DNA of 64,000 bases from Lagopus muta (taxonomy: Eukaryota; Chordata; Aves; Galliformes; Phasianidae): positions 19,665,501 to 19,729,500 of the forward strand of contig NC_064443.1 in the NCBI RefSeq assembly GCF_023343835.1, read 5' to 3'. Position numbers and translations under genes: made by a program. Of this stretch, positions 60,601 to 64,000 are shown piece by piece; position 1 is the stretch's first letter; the number at the start of each line of letters is the position of its first letter. The notes under the pieces are model-generated. The model had not been told where the DNA came from, did not search any database, and saw nothing but the letters and a program-made list of their open reading frames with translations.

Positions 60601-62585
60601 ACCACGACATGTGTCATTCATCTCTGATTAATCCAAGCTCTTAAATTCTACAGCCAAGAATAAGGCCCACGTGCTGGGAATGGCATTGCTCATATATCTG
60701 TTCTCTTGAACATCCTGCCAATACACATTTATTTTTCTGGGGCTGTCCTCTCCGTGGCACTCCAATAACTGCCCAGCTTTCTGGAGCCAGGAGTTCAGTT
60801 TCTTTTTGCCTGGAGTTCAGGAAAGCTTCTGCCTGCACTCAGTCATGCAGGAAGGGGCTGTTTGGTATAATCAGGCAGTATTTAATGTTACTTTTTATAG
60901 CTGCAAGCTCTGTCCTTGGCTATAGACATTTAATTGAGCGGGTAGCTCTTTTTGGCTCAAGTACAGTAACTAGCAACCAATCTCCTGATGAAACAATCTT
61001 CCCTGTCTGATAGGAACAGACAGTTATGAACACACAAAAACACCTGCGTATTTTCTTTTTTTTTTTTTTTTTTTTTTGCCTCTCTCCCTCCCCCCCCCAC
61101 CCCCCTTGCCTTTCTTCTCTCTCAACACTGTCTAGGGGATGTGATGGACTGCCCTGTTCCAGACCCACACAGTCCTAGTAACCAAGTAGCTGATTTCCTG
61201 GAATATCTTGAACCAGCAAAAATTATTCCAGTGCACAAAAAACATTTCATGTTTCCAGTTAATGCCAATACTAGGGGACAGGGAGGAGCTCAAGTTGCTT
61301 CAAGCATGGAGGGAATGTCCAATCATTACAGCTGCACTCAGATTCCAGCTGCCTCAAAACAGTGTTTCATGTTTGCATTTCGCCTCACAGACCATGGAAA
61401 TGGATAGAGAAATTGGGAGTGTGATGGCGGCATTCCTGAAAGGGAAATGAAGAGCACATTTGAGATGCGGTGTTTGTGCGCACTGAAGAGACCGTAAGAA
61501 TCACATGAGGCAACTTGGTACCTTCAGTCAGGGAAGCAGCCCTTAGTGCAGGAAAGCTAGACAGACAAAAAAAGTCCTATTATTGGCATCCAGAATTCAT
61601 TGCTGCTACTAAAAAGGAAAAAAAATCAATTGTGGAAAATGACTCGCATCCCTGATCAAAGTATCTGGAGCAAGATGGAGCTGCTGCTAACGTGTGCTGT
61701 GAATAAAAATTCATATGGCCCCTCTGCTCTGATGCATTTTTAGGTGCTCTTTCTAGTATGTCATGCCTTTCACCAGCTGTTAAGTATAAGCAAGATTTGT
61801 AGCTTCCTTTCTGCTGTCCCACTCTTAGCTCATCTAGCACACACATACATATTCTTAAGACGTTTCTCCATCTTTGTGTAAGGATATATATATTTTAAAT
61901 CTGACAAACTTCACAAGGGTGAGATTCATTGATACTTTTTGATACACTGTTGATGTAAATCTGGATTTCTGCCTCCTAGAAAGTGGAGAAATTGATCTGG
62001 AATCTTCACTTAAGTTTAGCACTAACCTTAGGTCTATTGTACATGGGGTTCAGGATACAGTACTGGGTACAGCTGCTTTGATTGAGTAGGAGGCAATAGT
62101 GCTTGCCACTGTCATACAGCACGCACTTCAGAGTGCCTTCCTTTGCAGTGACTCCTGTGCCCAATTACCTCTGACAATTGCCACTGAAATAAATGAAATC
62201 AAACCTGCCTGCTGGCAGTGAGGTTCCTGAACTCTGCCTCTCCTGACTCAGGAAAGGGGAAAGGCAGGAAGGAATGGCTAAAAAACCTGGCATACACTTT
62301 TTAGTGACCTTTAAAGCACGGTTGAGCTGAAGAATTGCCTGCTCCTTCCCAGGCTCCCTGATATTACCTGAATCCTGCATTAAGTACATTGAAGTTCCCA
62401 GGAATTCTCACCCATACTGCTCCAGCCCTAGTTTAGTTGTCATGGCACCCACATGTAGCACACTGAGTACCTTCGAGAATGAACTTGTTTTACTGACCTG
62501 TGAGCATCACACGATACTGGAAGACACGCTGCACCACTTTCAAAAGCTGGTGTTTCACATTCTGTGGGCTTCCACCAGAGCTCTT
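33662..62585 (-). CDS. FGD5: FGD5 (FYVE, RhoGEF and PH domain protein 5), gene-level entry, 5' part outside window
   Basis: These fourteen exons encode the C-terminal 429 residues of an FGD-family guanine nucleotide exchange factor. It activates Rho-type GTPases (CDC42 for FGD5) and is mainly endothelial in vertebrates. Domains in order are the end of the DH (GEF) domain with VVQRVFQYRVMLT, PH1 (FVKEGTLMKVSG...LSASSCLERDDW), a FYVE zinc finger (CMNCGCDF...RRHHCHACGK...CRNCSRNKYP...CDSCY), a serine-rich linker, and PH2 (ISGYLTRCKRGKRHWKKRWF...AQRWVEAMEEASIL, stop). All phases are compatible and the total is 1290 nt including the stop. Sequences such as ENLQKLVHIEHSVRGQ and GERPPTLVPV.HVMMCMNCGC identify FGD5 rather than FGD6. 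Its position upstream of NR2C2 in the same orientation matches the mammalian order. The long disordered N-terminus and most of the DH domain lie above 64 kb. Confidence 0.95.
34286..34434 (-). CDS. FGD5: FGD5 exon, PH2 C-terminal part
   Basis: This 149-nt exon, acceptor CACTTTCAG, encodes DKVATESLPLLGFTVAPEKE, then EGCVGTVFHLYHKQTLFYSF and RADDNCSAQ plus two bases of arginine (CAGAG|GTAAGG). It matches PH2 of FGD5 with minor substitutions. A longer open frame over the same bases is a shadow. Confidence 0.95.
36263..36391 (-). CDS. FGD5: FGD5 exon, PH2 N-terminal part
   Basis: This 129-nt phase-0 exon, acceptor CTCCTTCAG, encodes VTASGEGATISGYLTRCKRG, then KRHWKKRWFVIKGKVLYTYV and ANE, donor GAG|GTACTG. 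The core W-KKRWFVIKGKVLYTY is a canonical PH beta1-beta3 segment. Confidence 0.96.
37107..37237 (-). CDS. FGD5: FGD5 exon, FYVE-PH2 linker
   Basis: This 131-nt exon, acceptor TATCTTCCAG, reads (E)RPLSMSFPPTSSRCSSSAF, then SSVFHNIHYSSFKKQKKIPS and ALTE, donor GAG|GTAGGA. A different frame over the same bases is also open but has no family match. This frame aligns with the serine-rich linker SAFSSVFQSI...FKKQKK of mammalian FGD5. Confidence 0.93.
37395..37715 (-). mobile_element. internal CR1 LINE fragment (reverse orientation)
   Basis: Internal CR1 words such as AGTAAACTTGCTGAGAGTGC, then AAGATGTTGAAGAGCGCCAG and GACCCTTGGGGGACAACACT. It lacks the 3' tail. Lies in the FGD5 intron between the FYVE exon and the linker exon. 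Confidence 0.88.
38274..38376 (-). CDS. FGD5: FGD5 exon, FYVE zinc finger C-terminal half
   Basis: This 103-nt exon, acceptor CTGGAGCAG, encodes IVCRNCSRNKYPMKYLRDQA, then AKVCDSCYVELKKR plus one base (AAAGAG|GTAAAG). It supplies the remaining zinc ligands (CRNC and CDSC). The frame stays open well past the donor, and the adjacent intronic reading GKVPPFL resembles extra residues that follow this point in mammals. Confidence 0.94.
38767..38904 (-). CDS. FGD5: FGD5 exon, FYVE zinc finger N-terminal half
   Basis: This 138-nt phase-0 exon encodes LRERLGIPLGERPPTLVPVS, then HVMMCMNCGCDFTLTLRRHH and CHACGK. It supplies the first zinc-binding cysteines (CMNC) and the basic RRHHCHACG motif that contacts phosphoinositide. 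The acceptor is TTTTAAG and the donor AAG|GTAAGA. Confidence 0.96.
40300..40399 (-). CDS. FGD5: FGD5 exon, PH1 helix and PH-FYVE linker
   Basis: This 100-nt exon, acceptor TTCCACAG, encodes (S)SCLERDDWYSCISRHIPDDY, then KAHNTSTFHSNVE, donor GAG|GTAAGA. It contains the invariant tryptophan of the PH C-terminal helix (RDDWY). The part after it diverges from mammals (KAHNTSTFHSNVE). Confidence 0.93.
40400..44345 (-). other. FGD5 intron (PH1 region)
   Basis: 3.9 kb of intron with no exon or repeat family that I recognise. Confidence 0.6.
44346..44425 (-). CDS. FGD5: FGD5 exon, PH1 C-terminal strands
   Basis: This 80-nt exon, acceptor TTTCTAG, encodes VSRPVTEKAPNVLKIECDEY and CLTLSA plus two bases of serine (GCAAG|GTACTG). 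It corresponds to the last strands of PH1 before its C-terminal helix. Confidence 0.93.
45983..46066 (-). CDS. FGD5: FGD5 exon, PH1 middle
   Basis: This 84-nt phase-0 exon, acceptor TATACAG, encodes MNDVLLYTYPQKDGKYQLKN and TLVVSDMK, donor AAG|GTAATG. FLMNDVLLYTYPQ is the hallmark PH1 motif of the FGD family. Confidence 0.95.
46067..49848 (-). other. FGD5 intron (PH1 region)
   Basis: 3.8 kb of intron. Short open frames on both strands lack family features. No repeats of a named class seen. Confidence 0.6.
49849..49917 (-). CDS. FGD5: FGD5 exon, PH1 strands 1-2
   Basis: This 69-nt phase-0 exon, acceptor CCTTCTAG, encodes IFVKEGTLMKVSGKNRHPRH and LFL, donor TTG|GTAGGA. It forms the first beta strands of the N-terminal PH domain with the basic loop KVSGKNRHPR. 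Confidence 0.94.
50645..50870 (-). repeat. LTR-like interspersed repeat, copy 3
   Basis: Landmarks shared with the other copies: GGTCTCAAGTATGCAGAG, ACCCTTAAATGAGGTCTGGG, CATTCCTTCCAGTC, CAGGGCTGATCCTGCC and CAGGTGCTCAATCACTG, then TTCAAGTTGTGACTTA. In an FGD5 intron, same orientation as copy 4. Confidence 0.65.
51304..51375 (-). CDS. FGD5: FGD5 exon, DH-PH linker / PH1 start
   Basis: This 72-nt phase-0 exon encodes ENLQKLVHIEHSVRGQSGLL and QPGR, donor AGG|GTGAGT. It is nearly identical to the mammalian FGD5 sequence in this segment. Confidence 0.95.
52072..52315 (-). repeat. LTR-like interspersed repeat, copy 4
   Basis: Landmarks: GCTTACCCATCCCAAGGATC, CAGCCCTTAAATAAGGCTTA, TTCCACCCCTTCCAGTC, CCCAGGGCTGGCTGTG, CACCAGGTGTTCAGTCATC and AGACTGTGACTTAG. 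It lies 1.2 kb from copy 3. On the minus strand it carries CCTTATTTAAGGGCTGG, a TATA-like element. Confidence 0.65.
56585..56614 (+). repeat. T-rich tract
   Basis: About 30 bases of T interrupted by single C, in an FGD5 intron, followed by CTCTCCTCCCC. Confidence 0.9.
58542..58600 (-). CDS. FGD5: FGD5 exon, DH-PH linker
   Basis: This 59-nt exon, acceptor CGTTCTTCAG, reads ALFIVSEIADQANESMLQG and ends CAAGGG|GTGAGT in phase 0. The QANESM.QGENLQKL pattern after joining to the next exon is diagnostic of the FGD DH-PH junction. Confidence 0.92.
60083..60133 (-). CDS. FGD5: FGD5 exon, end of DH domain (51-nt micro-exon)
   Basis: Acceptor ATTTTCTACAG and donor CACAAG|GTAAAA bound an exon that reads (D)YLNNLCPDSMEYEATQ. 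It follows on from the conserved LT|DYL motif at the DH terminus. Both ends are in phase with neighbours at 62498 and 58600. Confidence 0.9.
61051..61122 (+). repeat. long polypyrimidine tract
   Basis: TTTTC followed by about 22 T, then C/T-only blocks (CTCTCCCTCCCCCCCCC, then more C and T). About 70 bases, nearly pure pyrimidine, in an FGD5 intron. Confidence 0.9.
62498..62585 (-). CDS. FGD5: FGD5 exon, DH domain C-terminal helix
   Basis: The exon encodes KSSGGSPQ, then NVKHQLLKVVQRVFQYRVML and T, ending ACAG|GTCAGT after the first base of an aspartate codon. The motif HQLLKVVQRVFQYR is the conserved last DH helix (family form KPVQRIPQYRLLLTDYL). Two acceptors fit the frame: GAGGACAG before 62585, which follows a strong pyrimidine tract, and CCCACAG before 62561, which would drop the first eight residues. 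The longer form is preferred but not proven. Confidence 0.8.
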
Positions 62586-64000
62586 CTGTCCTCAAGGGAA
62601 GGGAGAGGAAACAGAGGTGAAGGATGTGTGAGCTCAGCAGCAAGCGGTCATCTCCACCTGATGTGTACCCTGAAAGTTTACTAACAGTTGAATGCAAAAA
62701 TTCCACTGAATCATTCACAGTTTACCAAGTGCTAAGGGGTATTTATTAAGTACAAGGTAGTACTTTTAACAGTTTATTTTCTATGGCATCACTCACAAAT
62801 TGTCTGGACTCAGAGGGAAGAGGGAGGAAAGTAAGAACTGGTTAGAAGGTAAAGGTTTTAGGATGGCATATGAAGAGTCAGAAGTATCAGATATCAACAA
62901 GCTTTTTTTTTTTTTTAACTGAAAATTTCTTCTGCCTCCAACTTTTTAGTACCTTATTTCAAGATATGAAATTAAGCAAAATACAACAAAGCATCTTCCT
63001 GTGATTTAGTTAGAACTTGTGTTCTGATTTAATACACACATGGAAAGGCAGCACTTTCCAACTGAGTTTCCCCTTTAGATTCAACCTATTGCTTTTGACT
63101 ACAGAGATACCAAGTTAAAATAGGAAAAATTTGCTGTTTATCTGTGAAGCATCTCAACACTGCTGCAAAACCAGCAGCAATCCACAAAATTCAGTTTTCT
63201 GAAGTCTCCACATCTCCAGAGGAACCATGAAACAAAGTTTGCAGGACCCTGAGGGAATGGCACAAAACCCAGGTGGTTCTTTATGAGAATTGAGTCCAAA
63301 AGCAATTCAAGCTTCAGGGGTTTCAGTGTTTACTGACTAATGTTTCTGCAGCATTTTCCACTTTAGGAAAGTGGACAGAGCAGAAGGGAAAAATAGGAAA
63401 CTTAACTGTTTAAGGGCTGGGAAAAGTCTTTTTTTCCTCTCTTTTCCCAGTGTTTAATTCCCAGACTTTTCCCAGTATTTAATATTATGGCATTACCCTA
63501 ACTGCTCAAGTCACAGGTTAGAGAAACAAGATCACAGTATCACAGTATTGTAGGGGTTGGAAGGGACCTCCAGAGATCATGGAGTCCAACCCCCAAGATG
63601 AAGACCTCGATTCTTTGTTAGACTGGAAAGTTAACTGTTGCCAAGTTTTTAAACATGTGACAGGAAAGGTCTGATAGACACCTCTCCCATGTTTATGTGC
63701 ACGCACACACGCAAATGGATAAGAAGTAACAAAGCTTACTGATTCTAGAAGTAAAATCTTGCTATTCCCTTCTTAGGAGAGGCTCCATCTGCTTTCTTAG
63801 ACTCCAGGATTAATAGTTGAGACAGGAGTTCATAGCCTGGCAGGCAGGAGGGATGCTAGGAACACAGGCTATCAGTAGAAAACCTGCGTTTTCCAGATTC
63901 AGGTCCAGAGCAATGTGAGCCATCAGAGCTCCCCTCATCTGCTAACAGGAAGTAATTATGGCAACTGCAAAGTATCTGTTTATAAATGCTGACTTCCAAT
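62586..64000 (-). other. FGD5 intron upstream of the last DH exons seen
   Basis: Contains a CR1 3' end and a T-rich run near 62.9 kb. I found no further DH exon on the minus strand, so the preceding exons lie above 64 kb. Confidence 0.6.
63532..63600 (-). mobile_element. short CR1 LINE 3' end (reverse orientation)
   Basis: CACAGTATCACAGTATTGTA, then GGGGTTGGAAGGGACCTCCA and GAGATCATGGAGTCCAACCC. Complement of the CR1 3' terminus. Confidence 0.88.

Noticed and set aside
1..64000. CRISPR arrays, tRNA, rRNA, operons and prokaryotic mobile elements
   Set aside because: No regularly spaced repeats, cloverleaf-like genes or bacterial gene organisation seen. The window is spliced vertebrate DNA.

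Overview
This window is vertebrate nuclear DNA, almost certainly from a bird and probably a galliform. It has GT-AG introns, many truncated CR1 LINE fragments ending in the ATTCTATGATTCT-type tail, small introns and one sharp CpG island. No bacterial, phage, CRISPR or plasmid features are visible. Species and chromosome cannot be read directly; the NR2C2-FGD5 linkage corresponds to human 3p25 and, as I recall, chicken chromosome 12.

Two multi-exon genes are present, both on the minus strand and head to tail. At low coordinates is NR2C2 (testicular receptor 4, TR4, an orphan nuclear receptor). Its CpG-island promoter lies at about 26.5-28.2 kb. Thirteen exons could be placed from about 24.5 kb down to 1.8 kb, and the last coding exon (about 57 aa in mammals) lies below position 1. 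The exons join in frame. With the canonical start and the missing last exon, the predicted length equals the mammalian 596 aa. An extra upstream coding exon at 24.44-24.53 kb encodes an alternative N-terminus resembling that of the paralog NR2C1.

At higher coordinates is FGD5, a RhoGEF of the FYVE/RhoGEF/PH family. The 3' portion is present: 14 exons from 62.6 kb down to 33.66 kb. They encode the end of the DH domain, PH1, the FYVE zinc finger and PH2 (429 aa to the stop). The 3'UTR runs to about 32.3-32.4 kb. The long N-terminal part and most of the DH domain lie above 64 kb.

About 4.2 kb of intergenic DNA separates the FGD5 poly(A) region from the NR2C2 CpG island. It holds two CR1 fragments and no gene I can recognise. 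Introns hold further CR1 pieces in both orientations, four related copies of a ~230-260 bp LTR-like repeat, and several long homopolymer tracts.

Most open frames of 60-110 codons here, and the longer frames in the CpG island, are chance frames. I see no novel biological system. The most useful observations are the alternative NR2C2 start exon, the LTR-like repeat family, a possible shift of the FGD5 splice donor just after the FYVE domain, and the NR2C2-FGD5 / NR2C1-FGD6 paralogous linkage.
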